Below, piece after piece: positions 1 through 6,848 of a DNA stretch of 13,432 nucleotides. The DNA lies in NCBI GenBank assembly GCA_020347585.1, contig CP070733.1, positions 610,249 through 623,680 of the forward strand. The letters are read 5' to 3'. The position numbers were made by a program, and so were the translations under genes. Positions within the stretch are counted from its first letter, which is position 1, and each line of letters starts with the position of its first letter. The DNA comes from Pseudomonadota bacterium (GTDB lineage Bacteria; Pseudomonadota; Gammaproteobacteria; CAMYNG01). Below the pieces are notes generated by a model that saw only the letters and a program-made list of their open reading frames with translations, made no database searches and was not told the origin of the DNA.

Positions 1-295
1 CCACGTAACGCCCCTCGCCGGCAGCATCGCGCAACATGACGCGCAGCCGCGGGTCATTCTCCAGGTGATCGGCGCCGGGCAAACCGCCGGGTAATACGAT
101 CATGTCGAAAGTACGGCCCTTCACCCCAGCGAGCGTGGTGTCCGGTATCAGCACCGTGCCACGACTGGCCTTGACGGGTTGGTCATCGAGCCCGGCCGTG
201 AGCACCTCAATACTTGCACGACGCAGGAGATCAATAATGGTTACCGCTTCGAGTTCTTCGCATCCCTGTGCCAGGGGGACAAGGACAGTCGCCAT
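1..295 (-). CDS. yajL: DJ-1/PfpI family protein, YajL/ThiJ-like (3' part outside window)
   Basis: This is the N-terminal 98 residues of a DJ-1/PfpI superfamily protein; the rest lies beyond base 1. The start MATVLVPLAQGCEELEAVT matches the YajL/ThiJ pattern, including the conserved Glu of the GCEELEAV strand-turn (about residue 14) and a later LPGGLPGA loop. Family members are chaperone or deglycase/glyoxalase III-type proteins that protect against carbonyl and oxidative stress; their nucleophilic Cys falls outside the window, so activity cannot be judged. The ATG at 295-293 has a GGAGGG Shine-Dalgarno 7 nt upstream. Most unusually, its first 55 nt overlap the 3' end of the upstream deacetylase gene in another frame, which implies co-transcription and translational coupling. 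The family call is firm; the exact subfamily (YajL rather than another DJ-1) is probable. Confidence 0.88.
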   Translation of the reverse strand, partial: MATVLVPLAQGCEELEAVTIIDLLRRASIEVLTAGLDDQPVKASRGTVLIPDTTLAGVKGRTFDMIVLPGGLPGADHLENDPRLRVMLRDAAGEGRYV

Positions 296-1068
296 TGCTT
301 CGCCCTCCATTGTTGGTCTATGGCAATCAGTTGCGAGACCGGCACCAAACGCACCCCGCTCTCGTGCAGGTGCGGCAAACGCCCCTCCAGCACCGCCAGC
401 GTCGCCGGATACGGGTGGCCGATTACCAACGCGACCCCTTGCTCGTGCGCACGCGCAATGGCGAGATCCAGCTGATCTGCGATGGCCGCAGCGTGCTGCA
501 CGTTGTCGAGAAACACGTGGCGTTCCATGCTTTTTACACCGATCTCGCGCGCCACATTCAACGCAATGCTTTGTGCCGTGGTGCGGCTGTCGATGAAGTA
601 CAGGTTGCTGTAACCGTACACGACATCGATGAGCCATTCCATGGGACGCCGGTAACGGGTCAACAGGCTACCCATGTGGGTGTTGATGCCCTGCACGTGG
701 GGTACCGCCGCGATGTTGGTCTGCAGGATGCGTTGAAAATCGCGCTGTGGCATGTCGCGGTACAGGCCCCCCGGGCCAAGCGGACGACCGTCCACGGATT
801 CGAGCGGCAGGTGTAGCAGGACTTCCTTGTGCAGCGCGTGGGCACGCTCGGCGAGGGGCCGTGCAAACCGCGTATGGGGGAGGAAGGCTAGCGCGACCGG
901 CGCAGGCAATTCCACGGCGCGCCGCCCCGCCGATAGGTTGTCACCCACGTCGTCAATAATGATCGCGATGGCGGGGGCGGCATCGACAGACGGAACGGGA
1001 GGAGCAGCCGGCGCCGCAGTGGCGCCGACGAACAACGAGACAGCGATCAGCGGCCAAACTCTGTGCAC
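241..1068 (-). CDS. yibQ: Divergent polysaccharide deacetylase family protein (YibQ/DUF610)
   Basis: A 275-residue exported protein of the divergent polysaccharide deacetylase family, the YibQ group encoded next to envC in E. coli. It starts with GTG (1068-1066) behind an AAGGGG Shine-Dalgarno. A signal peptide covers about residues 1-22 (hydrophobic core, Ala-rich end). Family motifs follow in order: IIIDDVGDN (37-44), HLPLE (86-90), GINTHMGS (127-134), FIDSRT (158-163), FLDN (186-189) and a late IGHPYP. The paired Asp and the His of THMGS are the likely metal or catalytic positions of the NodB-like barrel. The physiological substrate of YibQ proteins is not established; the envC and ctpA neighbours point to periplasmic envelope work. 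About 18 C-terminal residues (DAKNSKR end) extend into the yajL start region, giving the 55-nt overlap. Confidence 0.9.
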   Translation of the reverse strand: MHRVWPLIAVSLFVGATAAPAAPPVPSVDAAPAIAIIIDDVGDNLSAGRRAVELPAPVALAFLPHTRFARPLAERAHALHKEVLLHLPLESVDGRPLGPGGLYRDMPQRDFQRILQTNIAAVPHVQGINTHMGSLLTRYRRPMEWLIDVVYGYSNLYFIDSRTTAQSIALNVAREIGVKSMERHVFLDNVQHAAAIADQLDLAIARAHEQGVALVIGHPYPATLAVLEGRLPHLHESGVRLVPVSQLIAIDQQWRAKQWRLSLSPWHRDAKNSKR

Positions 1069-1121
1069 CGTCGCCCCTTTCCCTTTGCAGTGACGCCGCT
1101 CCCGGGCGCGGCATCTGGCCC

Positions 1122-2480
1122 CTAACGCGCGCTCAGCAGGTGCAGACCCTTGAGCAGGTTGAGCGCCTCATACAGGAAATAGTCGCTTTCGGCCAGGGAT
1201 TGCTCGGGTTCGTCACCTTCAAGCGGCTCGGCGCCAGACTTGGGTTTGCCTTTGCCTTGCGGCGCGGCGCCCTTGTCTTTCTTCTTGTTGCCGTTGTCGA
1301 GGTGCCCGCTCAGGTCGGCCTCCTTGATGGGTTCAAACTCGCTCTTTTTGCGCATCGCGACCTGGAAATCATCAAGAGCGATGTCGGGCACGATTCCCTC
1401 GGCCTGGATCGAGCGATCCGACGGCGTGTAGTAGCGGGCGGTGGTGAGCTTCAATGCGGTGTTGTTGCCAAGCGGCACCACCGTCTGCACCGAGCCCTTG
1501 CCGAAGGTACGCTGGCCCATGATGATGCCGCGTTTGTGATCCTGCAGCGCGCCGGCGACGATTTCTGAGGCCGATGCCGAACCGGCATTGACCAGTACCA
1601 CCATGGGCGACTGGCTCAACATGTCCTGCGGACTGGCCTGATGGGTCATCTGGGTTTCCTTGCCGCGCCCGCGCACCGAGACGATCACGCCCTGGTCAAG
1701 GAAGGTGTCGGAAACCGCCACCGCCGCATCGAGCAGGCCGCCGGGGTTATTGCGCAGGTCCAGCACCAAGCCCTTGATGTTGCCTTCGCTGTCCTTCTTC
1801 AACTTGCCGATGGCGTCGCGCAGTTCCTTGCCGGTGCGTTCCTGGAACTGTGTAATGCGCACGTAACCATAGCCGGGTTCGAGGACGCGGCTCTTGACGC
1901 TCTTGACCCGAATGCGGTCGCGGGTAACGGTCACCTTGAAGGGCTTGTCGACGCCCTCGCGCACCACCGTCAGTGTGATATCGGTGCCCGCCGGGCCGCG
2001 CATGCGTTTGACTGCGTCATCCAGCGTCATGCCCTTGACTGGCGTGTCGTCGAGGCGAATGATGAGGTCACCGGCCTTGATGCCCGCGCGCTGTGCCGGC
2101 GTGTCGTCGATGGGCGAGACAACTTTCACGAAACCGTCTTCCATTCCCACCACGATACCGAGGCCCCCGAACTCGCCGGTGGTGCCCACGCGCAGCTCCT
2201 GGAATGCATCCTTGTCGAGATAAGTCGAGTGGGGATCCAGCCCGGTCAGCATGCCACGGATGGCATTTTCTAGCAGATCCTTGTCGGCCACGTCTTCGAC
2301 GTAGTTCTCCTTGATCTTGCCGAACACCTCACTGAGGCTGCGGACCTCGTCGAGCGGCAGCCCGGAGTAATCTCTGGCGCCCGCGTCTCGGTCTGCCCAG
2401 ACACCATGCCCGACAGCGAGCATGACGCCCAGCAGTAAGCCAAACCCCAGGATAAGCGCGTTGCGCGAATACACATTCAT
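1122..2480 (-). CDS. ctpA: S41 family C-terminal processing peptidase (CtpA type)
   Basis: A 452-residue carboxy-terminal processing protease. It has an N-terminal signal or anchor segment (about 8-26), an N-terminal helical region, a PDZ domain (about 100-180) and the S41 catalytic core. The Ser-Lys dyad is visible: Ser303 in GSASASEI and Lys328 in TFGKGSVQ, with the supporting Gln332 four residues after the Lys, as in plant D1 protease and CtpB. Such periplasmic proteases trim or degrade envelope proteins; in Pseudomonas and E. coli, Ctp/Prc enzymes control peptidoglycan hydrolases, which fits a location beside envC. A Lys/Gly/Pro-rich low-complexity stretch (about 393-430) joins the core to a C-terminal helix. 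The ATG start has GGAG about 9 nt upstream. It is separated from envC by 134 nt, so it could have its own promoter, but I cannot assign one. Confidence 0.95.
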   Translation of the reverse strand: MNVYSRNALILGFGLLLGVMLAVGHGVWADRDAGARDYSGLPLDEVRSLSEVFGKIKENYVEDVADKDLLENAIRGMLTGLDPHSTYLDKDAFQELRVGTTGEFGGLGIVVGMEDGFVKVVSPIDDTPAQRAGIKAGDLIIRLDDTPVKGMTLDDAVKRMRGPAGTDITLTVVREGVDKPFKVTVTRDRIRVKSVKSRVLEPGYGYVRITQFQERTGKELRDAIGKLKKDSEGNIKGLVLDLRNNPGGLLDAAVAVSDTFLDQGVIVSVRGRGKETQMTHQASPQDMLSQSPMVVLVNAGSASASEIVAGALQDHKRGIIMGQRTFGKGSVQTVVPLGNNTALKLTTARYYTPSDRSIQAEGIVPDIALDDFQVAMRKKSEFEPIKEADLSGHLDNGNKKKDKGAAPQGKGKPKSGAEPLEGDEPEQSLAESDYFLYEALNLLKGLHLLSAR

Positions 2481-2574
2481 TCAGACAAGCTCCGCGGGCG
2501 TCGGTCGCCCGAACAATACAGCGATTACATCTATATCGGTGAATACCCGATGGTACCTTAATAAATATACCGTG

Positions 2575-2592
2575 GGAAACACTAGGGTTTCC
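2575..2592. repeat. Small inverted repeat between envC and ctpA
   Basis: Arms GGAAAC (2575-2580) and GTTTCC (2587-2592) are perfectly complementary around a 6-nt loop. It lies 22 nt after the envC stop in the direction of transcription. There is no T-run, so it is not a classic intrinsic terminator; it could be an operator for ctpA or an mRNA hairpin. The surrounding 134-nt spacer is clearly more AT-rich than the genes, as expected of a regulatory gap. Confidence 0.35.
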
Positions 2593-2614
2593 GTTGGCAA
2601 GAAGTCCTGCCGGC

Positions 2615-3802
2615 TCAGCCTCGTCGGGTTTTTCGACACCATTTCAATGGGTTGGTGGGCCGTCCGTTGTGGCGAATTTCGAAGTACAATCCAGCGCTGC
2701 GCTGACCACCGCTGGCGCCGACGCTGGCCACCAGTTCGCCCGCCTCGACCCAGTCGCCGGTTTCCTTGTACAGACTCTGGTTGTGGCCATACAGGCTCAT
2801 GTAACCGTCGCCATGATCGACGATAAGCAACAAACCATAGCCTCGCAACCAGTCGGCGTAGGCAACCCGGCCGTGCGACACCGCATGAACGTCCGTGCCC
2901 TCGCCGGCGCTGATGATGATACCGTTCCACTTGACGTTACCTTCCGCGCGGCGCTTGCCGTACAAGGCGCGTACCTTGCCCTTCGTGGGCCAGGTGAGCT
3001 TGCCCTTCTGGCGGGCAAACACCATTTGCTTGCCGGGCTGTTCCGGAATGTCCGGCATTACTTCCTGGATTGCATTGAGCAATTTGCCGAGTTGGCGTTC
3101 GCTTTCCAGCATCCGGGTGAGTTCCTCGCCCTTGTTGTGGATAGCGCTGGTCAAGCGTGAAACGGCCAGCTCGCGTGCTCGCCGGCTGCTCTCGAGCGCG
3201 ACTCTGGCACGTTGCTGGCGCTTGCTCAACTCGCGCAGCTTGGCGTTCTCGACCTCAATGTCGCGCTCCAACTCGCCCAGGCGGGTGAGCGTGCCGAGCG
3301 CCTGCTCGATGCGGGCACTGCGGGCGCGGTTGAAATAGTCGTAATAGGCAAACACCCGGCCGACCACGGCGGGATCTTCTTGGTTGAGCACCAGCTTCAT
3401 ATACTCCTGGCGCCCGATGGCGTAGGCGGCCTGGACCTGCTGCACCAGCAACTCGCGCTGCTCGGACAACTCACTCCGGTGGCGACGCTGCTCGCCCCGC
3501 AGTTCCGCGAGGCGTGCCTGCCTGGCAGCAAGCTTGCGCTCGAGTACTCGCAGGCTCTTGATTAGGGCGCCTATCCGGGTTTCTGTAGAGCGCAGTTCGT
3601 TACGCGCCTCGCCCTGCTTCCCACGCATGGAGTCGAGATCACCGCGCAGCTCCTCGATGCGCTCTCGTAGGCGCTCGAGCTCCTGTGCCTTGTACGCGCG
3701 GTCGGCATCGCCGTCGCCCGTCGGCGGCTCGGGTAGCGCACTGACTGCTGGCAGCAACAGCGCAGCGAGGATCAGCAACAGACGGGTAGCATTCAGTACC
3801 AT
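2615..3802 (-). CDS. envC: Murein hydrolase activator EnvC (degenerate LytM/M23)
   Basis: A 395-residue periplasmic protein with a signal peptide (about 1-22), long coiled coils (about 35-120 and 165-245) and a C-terminal LytM/M23 domain (about 268-390). E. coli EnvC uses this architecture to bind FtsEX and switch on the amidases AmiA and AmiB at the septum. The LytM zinc site is degenerate: where active M23 enzymes have HxGxD this protein has Trp292 and Ile296, and the HxH before FEI is Gly371 and Tyr373 (LYFEIR). It should therefore be an activator rather than a hydrolase, as in E. coli. Start: ATG at 3802, with GGGGG only 2 nt upstream, which is unusually close; a slightly different start is possible but would not alter the signal peptide much. 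It lies 36 nt downstream of gpmI and is probably co-transcribed with it. Confidence 0.93.
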   Translation of the reverse strand: MVLNATRLLLILAALLLPAVSALPEPPTGDGDADRAYKAQELERLRERIEELRGDLDSMRGKQGEARNELRSTETRIGALIKSLRVLERKLAARQARLAELRGEQRRHRSELSEQRELLVQQVQAAYAIGRQEYMKLVLNQEDPAVVGRVFAYYDYFNRARSARIEQALGTLTRLGELERDIEVENAKLRELSKRQQRARVALESSRRARELAVSRLTSAIHNKGEELTRMLESERQLGKLLNAIQEVMPDIPEQPGKQMVFARQKGKLTWPTKGKVRALYGKRRAEGNVKWNGIIISAGEGTDVHAVSHGRVAYADWLRGYGLLLIVDHGDGYMSLYGHNQSLYKETGDWVEAGELVASVGASGGQRSAGLYFEIRHNGRPTNPLKWCRKTRRG

Positions 3803-3814
3803 ATCCCCCGGTTA

Positions 3815-3835
3815 TGGGCCCGGGCGAAGGGCCCA
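3815..3835 (-). promoter_or_regulatory. GC-rich hairpin in the gpmI-envC spacer
   Basis: Perfect 7-bp arms TGGGCCC (3815-3821) and GGGCCCA (3829-3835) enclose a 7-nt loop. It fills most of the 36-nt spacer between the gpmI stop and the envC start, just upstream of the envC GGGGG ribosome-binding site. There is no U-run, so it is more likely an mRNA stability, processing or translation-tuning element than a terminator. Confidence 0.5.
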
Positions 3836-3838
3836 GCG

Positions 3839-5410
3839 TCAGGCGCTTTGCTGAAGATCCTCACCCTGCAAGCTCACCAGCGAGCGCCCGGTCATTTCTG
3901 CGGGTTGCTCCAGGCCCATGAGTTCTAGCATGGTGGGCGCGACATCCGACAGCGAACCATTTGCCTCCATGGTGGCCGGTCGCCCGACATAGATCAACGG
4001 CACCAGATTGGAGGTGTGGGCGGTGTGCGCCTGCCCGGTGGTGGCATTTTGCATCTGCTCGGCGTTGCCGTGATCGGCCGTGACAAGCAATTCGCCGCCC
4101 GCCTTGCGCACGGCCTCCGCGACCCGTCCGACGCATGCGTCCAGCGCCTCCATGGCCTTGACCGTGGCCTCGAAGTTACCGGTGTGTCCTACCATGTCGG
4201 GGTTGGCGTAGTTGCAGATAATGACCTCGTATTTGCCGCTTTCCACCGCCGCTACCAGGTTGTCGGTCACCTCGGGCGCGCTCATCTCGGGCTGTTCGTC
4301 ATAGGTGGAAATATGCGACGGGGACGGCACCAGGATGCGATCCTCGAATTCAAAGGGTTCCTCGCGCCCGCCGTTGAAGAAAAACGTCACGTGGGCGTAC
4401 TTCTCGGTCTCGGCGATACGCAACTGACGCAGACCGAGGTGGGCGACATACTCGCCGAACACGTTCTTGAGCCGCTCCGGCGGATAGGCTACTGGCACCT
4501 CAAACTCCGAGTGATACTCGGTCAAGCTCACGAACCTGCCAAGTTTTGGCGCCACGGCGCGCTCAAAGGTATCGAAGTCGGGCTCGATGAAGGGGCGGGT
4601 GATCTGGCGTGCACGGTCCGATCGGTAGTTCATAAACACCACCACGTCGCCGTCCTCGACCCGCACCTGCGCCTCACCCGGCGGAACGATCGCCGTAGCC
4701 TTGACGAACTCGTCGGATTCGCCTCGGCTGTAGGCCATGCCGAGCGCACTCAGGGCATCTGGCGCGGTGTATTCGCCCTTGCCCTGGGTGATCAAATCGT
4801 ACGCGGCCTGGATACGCGGCCAGCGATGGTCGCGGTCCATGGCGTAAAAACGCCCGATGATCGAGGCAATGCGCCCGCCGCCGAGCGCGGCAAACTTTTC
4901 GATCATGCGCCGCAGCGATTCGTCGGCGCACTTGGGCGCGGTATCGCGGCCATCGAGAAAGGCGTGCATATAGACCCGCGGTGCGCCGCGCGTCACCGCC
5001 AGCTCGGCCATGGCGTGGATGTGGTCCTCGTGGCTATGCACCCCGCCGTCTGACAGCAATCCCAGGATATGCACCGCCTTGCCAGTATCTGCGGCAAGGT
5101 CGATGGCGTCGGTCAGGGTCTGATTGTTAAAGAACGAGCCAGTCTTGATCGAGCGATTAACGCGGGTGAACTCTTGGTAAACCACCCGGCCAGCACCCAG
5201 GTTCAGGTGTCCGACCTCTGAATTACCCATCTGGCCGGCGGGCAGACCTACCTCGGCGCCCGAACCGCGGATCAGGGTATGCGGGCACTCGGCCCAGAGC
5301 CGATCAAGCACCGGTGTTTTCGCGGCGGCAATGGCGTTGCACTCCTGCTCTTCGGAATAACCCCAACCATCGAGGATGATTAGTGCGATGGGCGTGCGTT
5401 CGAGGGACAT
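3839..5410 (-). CDS. gpmI: 2,3-bisphosphoglycerate-independent phosphoglycerate mutase
   Basis: A 523-residue cytoplasmic glycolytic enzyme that interconverts 3- and 2-phosphoglycerate with two Mn ions and a phosphoserine intermediate. All key residues known from the Bacillus/Geobacillus enzyme can be placed: Asp14 in LDGWG, the nucleophile Ser64 in MGNSEVGH, and metal ligands Asp405 and His409 (NPDMVGH), Asp446 and His447 (TADHGNAEQ) and His465 (HTAHTS). Length is normal for the family (about 510-525). The ATG at 5410-5408 has no recognisable Shine-Dalgarno. It is the first gene of the minus-strand block, so the promoter must lie in 5411-5609, where an ATTTGG/CCAAAT inverted repeat is found. 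The gpmI-envC-yibQ order is conserved in E. coli. Confidence 0.97.
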   Translation of the reverse strand: MSLERTPIALIILDGWGYSEEQECNAIAAAKTPVLDRLWAECPHTLIRGSGAEVGLPAGQMGNSEVGHLNLGAGRVVYQEFTRVNRSIKTGSFFNNQTLTDAIDLAADTGKAVHILGLLSDGGVHSHEDHIHAMAELAVTRGAPRVYMHAFLDGRDTAPKCADESLRRMIEKFAALGGGRIASIIGRFYAMDRDHRWPRIQAAYDLITQGKGEYTAPDALSALGMAYSRGESDEFVKATAIVPPGEAQVRVEDGDVVVFMNYRSDRARQITRPFIEPDFDTFERAVAPKLGRFVSLTEYHSEFEVPVAYPPERLKNVFGEYVAHLGLRQLRIAETEKYAHVTFFFNGGREEPFEFEDRILVPSPSHISTYDEQPEMSAPEVTDNLVAAVESGKYEVIICNYANPDMVGHTGNFEATVKAMEALDACVGRVAEAVRKAGGELLVTADHGNAEQMQNATTGQAHTAHTSNLVPLIYVGRPATMEANGSLSDVAPTMLELMGLEQPAEMTGRSLVSLQGEDLQQSA

Positions 5411-5441
5411 GGTGGTGTGTTGATGCGTAGTACCCGAATAA

Positions 5442-5465
5442 ATTTGGACTAATTCTAAACCAAAT
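5442..5465. promoter_or_regulatory. Inverted repeat ATTTGG-N12-CCAAAT upstream of gpmI
   Basis: Perfect 6-bp arms (5442-5447 and 5460-5465) are separated by 12 nt, about two helical turns centre to centre, 32 nt before the gpmI start. This geometry suits a dimeric regulator. No convincing -10/-35 pair for gpmI could be assigned here, so the function is inferred only from position and symmetry. Confidence 0.3.
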
Positions 5466-5529
5466 CAGTGGCCAATATGTCAGCGGCGCCAAGCCCCTAC
5501 TACGACTGGAGATTTTTCGGGGTATGGCA

Positions 5530-5557
5530 CTTCCAAAACGGTAGTTTATTGTATAAT
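5530..5557 (+). promoter_or_regulatory. Candidate promoter of the ArsR-type regulator gene
   Basis: A perfect TATAAT -10 box lies at 5552-5557. Sixteen nt upstream is CTTCCA (5530-5535), a poor match to TTGACA, so the -35 is weak. Transcription would begin near 5564, giving a leader of about 45 nt before the ATG at 5610. A strong -10 with a weak -35 fits a regulated promoter. Confidence 0.55.
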
Positions 5558-5563
5558 GTTATA
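5552..5563. promoter_or_regulatory. AT-rich palindrome overlapping the -10 box (candidate operator)
   Basis: TATAA-TG-TTATA is a perfect hyphenated palindrome that includes the whole -10 box. ArsR/SmtB dimers typically bind AT-rich dyads across the promoters of their own genes, so this is the natural candidate autoregulatory operator of the regulator starting at 5610. The role is inferred; an AT-rich -10 can be partly symmetric by chance. Confidence 0.4.
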
Positions 5564-5609
5564 TTAATGGAAGGCATCGGTCAGAACACAAGGGCAGGAG
5601 GCCCGAGCA

Positions 5610-5963
5610 ATGCACGTGTTTTGTGACCCCTACAAGGGCGTACGCATGGAACATCTCGAATCGGCACTTCTGCTGACACGCGACGAAGATATCGACCGCG
5701 CTTCCCGCTCCCTCAAGGCAATGTCCCACCCGTTACGACTCAAGATCCTGTGCACACTCGGAGACCAGGAAATCAGCGTACAAGACATTGTCGAAAGCGT
5801 CGGCACCTCTCAGAGCAACATCTCTCAGCATTTGGCAATACTGCGCGATAAGGGCATCCTCGCATCTCGCAAGGACGCCAATCGCGTCTACTACCGGGTG
5901 AGTGACCAGCGTACCCTGCGCCTCATTGGGATGATGCGGGAGGTCTTCTGCACCACCGCCTAG
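5610..5963 (+). CDS. ArsR/SmtB-family winged-helix regulator, SqrR/BigR/YgaV-like cysteine pair
   Basis: A 117-residue ArsR-fold repressor. The winged-helix core is clear: LKAMSHPLRLKIL (about 35-47), the recognition helix TSQSNISQHLAILRDKG (66-82) and the wing NRVYYRV. The classic metal motif ELCVCD is absent (here EISVQD), so it is unlikely to sense arsenic or cadmium. Two cysteines, Cys48 in helix 2 (KILC) and Cys114 near the C-terminus (REVFC), are 66 residues apart, the spacing I recall for SqrR and BigR, which sense persulfides by forming a sulfur bridge. HlyU and YgaV share the same two positions. The next gene encodes a rhodanese. Start: the ATG at 5610 has a perfect AGGAGG 8 nt upstream (5596-5601); an internal ATG at 5646 (MEHLES) would give a more typical N-terminus of 105 residues and remains possible. 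Fold is certain; ligand is inferred. Confidence 0.9.
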   Translation: MHVFCDPYKGVRMEHLESALLLTRDEDIDRASRSLKAMSHPLRLKILCTLGDQEISVQDIVESVGTSQSNISQHLAILRDKGILASRKDANRVYYRVSDQRTLRLIGMMREVFCTTA

Positions 5964-6026
5964 CGTCGCCCACACAGCGTCGGGTCCACGCCGCTGCCGG
6001 CCGCGCCCCAGGGCATACAGCCTAAC

Positions 6027-6054
6027 TTGAAATTCCACCGTCACGTATCATAAT
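6027..6054 (+). promoter_or_regulatory. Sigma-70-type promoter before the rhodanese gene
   Basis: TTGAAA (6027-6032) and CATAAT (6049-6054) each match the sigma-70 consensus at five of six positions and are separated by 16 nt. The start site would be near 6061, some 47 nt upstream of the yibN-like ATG. This suggests that the rhodanese-grxC-trxC-secB-gpsA run can be transcribed independently of the regulator gene. Confidence 0.6.
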
Positions 6055-6107
6055 GCCCTGCGGCACACGCACACTTCAGCGCCGGCCAGGGGATCTTCGG
6101 AACAGCC

Positions 6108-6542
6108 ATGGTACCCATCGAACAGTATATAGAATTTGCTCAGAACCACATGCTGCTGGTCGGCGCGCTGGTGGTGACGCTGGCAATGTTGACGCACAAC
6201 CTGCTGGGCAGCAGGCTGCGCGGCTTCAAGAGTGTGTCCCCCGCCGAGGCCACCCAGCTCATTAACCGCGAAGACGCGGTGGTGCTCGATGTGCGCGAGG
6301 ACAACGAATACCACACCGGACACATCCTGAACTCAGTGCATATTCCGCTCGGGCGCGTAAAGAGTCGTCTCGGCGAATTGGAACAATACCGCAACAAGCC
6401 TGTCATCGTTGGTTGCCGCAGCGGCAGCCGTTCGGGGCATGTATGCTCGGTCCTGAAGAAAAGCGGTTTCGAGTCGGTGTACAACCTGGGCGGTGGCATC
6501 ATGGCTTGGCAGAATGCCAACTTACCCGTCAGCAAGAAATAG
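6108..6542 (+). CDS. yibN: Membrane-anchored rhodanese-like sulfurtransferase (YibN type)
   Basis: A 144-residue protein with one N-terminal membrane segment (about 14-32) and a single rhodanese domain (about 42-140). Rhodanese motifs are VVLDVREDNEYHTGHI (58-73) and the active-site loop CRSGSRS with Cys103, which would carry the persulfide during sulfur transfer. NLGGGIMAW near the end is the usual closing motif. E. coli YibN has the same design and also precedes grxC-secB-gpsA, so orthology is well supported by synteny. The rhodanese domain probably faces the cytoplasm (inferred). It lies 144 nt after the ArsR-type gene, with its own promoter candidate, and 15 nt before grxC. Its physiological sulfur donor and acceptor are unknown; the neighbouring glutaredoxin and thioredoxin are plausible partners. 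Confidence 0.92.
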   Translation: MVPIEQYIEFAQNHMLLVGALVVTLAMLTHNLLGSRLRGFKSVSPAEATQLINREDAVVLDVREDNEYHTGHILNSVHIPLGRVKSRLGELEQYRNKPVIVGCRSGSRSGHVCSVLKKSGFESVYNLGGGIMAWQNANLPVSKK

Positions 6543-6557
6543 GACAGCACTTTCGAA

Positions 6558-6833
6558 ATGCCCAAAGTTGTAATGTACTGTACCGCCTCCTGCCCCTATT
6601 GTGTGCGCGCCGACATGCTGCTACGCCGGAAGGGGATCCAGTATGAGCAGATCCGCGTCGATGTGCAGCCCGAGTTGCGGGCCGAGATGATTCAACGCGC
6701 CAACGGGCGCACCAGCGTGCCGCAGATCTTTATCGATGACTACCATGTCGGCGGCTGCGATGACCTTTATGCGCTGGAAGGCCAGGGCAACCTCGACGGG
6801 CTCCTCGAACCGAAGACCGGCACCGACAGTTAG
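6558..6833 (+). CDS. grxC: Glutaredoxin 3
   Basis: A 91-residue dithiol glutaredoxin. The active site CPYC is Cys12-Cys15, the cis-proline loop is TSVPQIF (Pro54), and GGCDD (64-68) is the glutathione-binding turn; E. coli Grx3 also has the extra cysteine in this turn (Cys66 here). It reduces disulfides and glutathionylated proteins using glutathione in the cytoplasm. AGGA overlapping the end of yibN serves as a distant ribosome-binding site. It is flanked by a 15-nt gap on each side, so it is clearly in an operon with the rhodanese and thioredoxin genes. Length and motifs are standard. Confidence 0.96.
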   Translation: MPKVVMYCTASCPYCVRADMLLRRKGIQYEQIRVDVQPELRAEMIQRANGRTSVPQIFIDDYHVGGCDDLYALEGQGNLDGLLEPKTGTDS

Positions 6834-6848
6834 CCTCCTGCACCGGCG

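Noticed and set aside
1641..2273. A 210-codon plus-strand open frame opposite ctpA.
   Set aside because: It is the complement of the PDZ and catalytic region of ctpA and has no ribosome-binding site or recognisable domain.
4016..5053. A 345-codon plus-strand open frame opposite gpmI.
   Set aside because: It is fully antisense to an intact gpmI with all catalytic residues; in GC-rich DNA such long antisense frames are common and its product shows no family motif.
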